Shown here: positions 30,525 to 31,332 of the stretch, one piece after another
Layout: every line of letters starts with the position of its first letter
Position numbering within the stretch: the stretch's first letter is position 1
Assembly: GCA_033557685.1 (NCBI GenBank)
Contig: JAWQRN010000328.1
Coordinates: forward strand, 1-31,332
Reading direction: 5' to 3'
Source of the DNA: Sperchopsis tessellata
Taxonomy: Eukaryota > Arthropoda > Insecta > Coleoptera > Hydrophilidae
DNA: 31,332 nt
The notes under the pieces: generated by a model
Told to the model about the DNA's origin: nothing
What the model saw: only the letters and a program-made list of their open reading frames with translations
Databases searched by the model: none
Position numbers and translations under genes: made by a program

Positions 30525-31332
30525 GTATGTCAACCATAATAATTAAGGCTTTGAATTTTGTGACTTTGACCTAAAGTGGCTGATGTCTCGTACACTTTTA
30601 GCTTACACTGTAGTAACAAATGACACCTTTCAACCTTATTCCTATTTCACACTATATCACATTTCACACATTGTAGTCGTTAAGTAAGTCTAATCACAGG
30701 CAAATTTCAATATGCAGATACTTTTGATACAAATTTATTTTTGTCTGTTTTTAAACTTTCTATATACAATATTTAATGAAGCTATTGCAGAAAACTGCTT
30801 GTTCATATTAATGTTTACTTTATTTGTTGCATATTATTTACATATTGTAGTTTTGATGCTTAAAATTCTTCATTTCATACATTTTAATTTAATGATTAAT
30901 TCAAAATGTTTTTATATTCTTTATATCAATTAAGGTTCTTAAGTAAAATGTATAGTGAGTAAAATTAGAACAAACTTGACATTTTAAATAAGTTATCTAT
31001 GCATATATAGAAAGTTGAAGGTATGTGCTAATTCTAAACACACTCTGTGTTTTGTTTTTAAAACAGTATGCCTGTATTATGTGATATCTACAATTGAGGA
31101 GTTTACCACAAAAGTGTCCTTACAAGTTATATACTTAAATGAAACTGAAAATGACAAATAATTAAAATTACAAGATTGACCTATGTAGCTTTCACAATTT
31201 TCTAAATAAATAACAAAATGTTATTTGTTTTTACATTAAAATAATAACTTCATAGTAAGAATTTGTTGTTTCCTTGGCCGTACATAAATGTGTGATTTTA
31301 ATATTTGATGAAAATCAAATATCAAGCAAACC
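30525..31332 (+). other. Dscam1: Start of the intron downstream of the TM exons
   Basis: AT-rich sequence from GTATGT to the window edge. No cytoplasmic Dscam exon is visible. A truncated copy of the foldback repeat enters at about 31261. Confidence 0.75.
31261..31332 (+). repeat. Second copy of the 12805-type foldback repeat (cut by window end)
   Basis: TTCCTTGGCCGTACATAAAT near 31270, followed by ATATTTGATGAAAATCAAAT and ATCAAGCAAACC, matches 12812-12875 with few changes. The match includes the palindromic TTTGAT...ATCAAA core. Only the left part lies in the window. Confidence 0.6.

Overview
The window is animal nuclear DNA, AT-rich and intron-rich, and it carries the 3' half of the ectodomain and the membrane region of a Dscam1-type gene on the + strand. 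I recognise it from the exon peptides, which follow the insect (Drosophila-type) Dscam1 protein in order: one variable-type Ig7 exon, Ig8, Ig9, FN1-FN4, Ig10, FN5-FN6, then two alternative transmembrane exons. This points to an insect. A beetle or another TE-rich insect is plausible, but the sequence does not fix the order. The first half of the gene (Ig1-Ig6, other Ig7 variants) and the cytoplasmic exons lie outside the window.

Layout. 1-2217: non-coding DNA with TE relics. 2218-2505: Ig7 exon. 2506-11114: 8.6-kb intron with an antisense endonuclease/reverse-transcriptase LINE, a nested small retroposed insertion and MITE-like repeats. 11115-13446: compact block of four exons (Ig8, Ig9, FN1, part of FN2). 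13447-15937: intron with a LINE 3' end and a 420-bp tandem duplication of a THAP-like fragment. 15938-16792: two exons (end of FN2, FN3, FN4). 16793-20629: intron with a dead mariner-type transposon carrying terminal inverted repeats of more than 400 bp. 20630-24291: Ig10, FN5 and FN6 exons, with a LINE remnant between Ig10 and FN5. 24292-30146: 5.9-kb intron with PIF/Harbinger and LINE fragments. 30147-30524: two transmembrane exons. 30525-31332: start of the next intron.

All splice junctions I assign have AG/GT borders and matching phases, and none of the exons has an internal stop, so the gene looks intact here. Known biology of the family: Dscam1 is a homophilic neuronal recognition and self-avoidance receptor, also used by haemocytes, diversified by mutually exclusive splicing of Ig2, Ig3, Ig7 and TM exons. 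The most striking local feature is the TM pair. The two exons share entry and exit phase, both begin with the same GTIAP sequence, and they are separated by only 27 nt. That is too short for a normal intron, and it is in frame and stop-free. The spacing alone could enforce mutual exclusion, and retention of the 27 nt would predict an unusual two-TM product.
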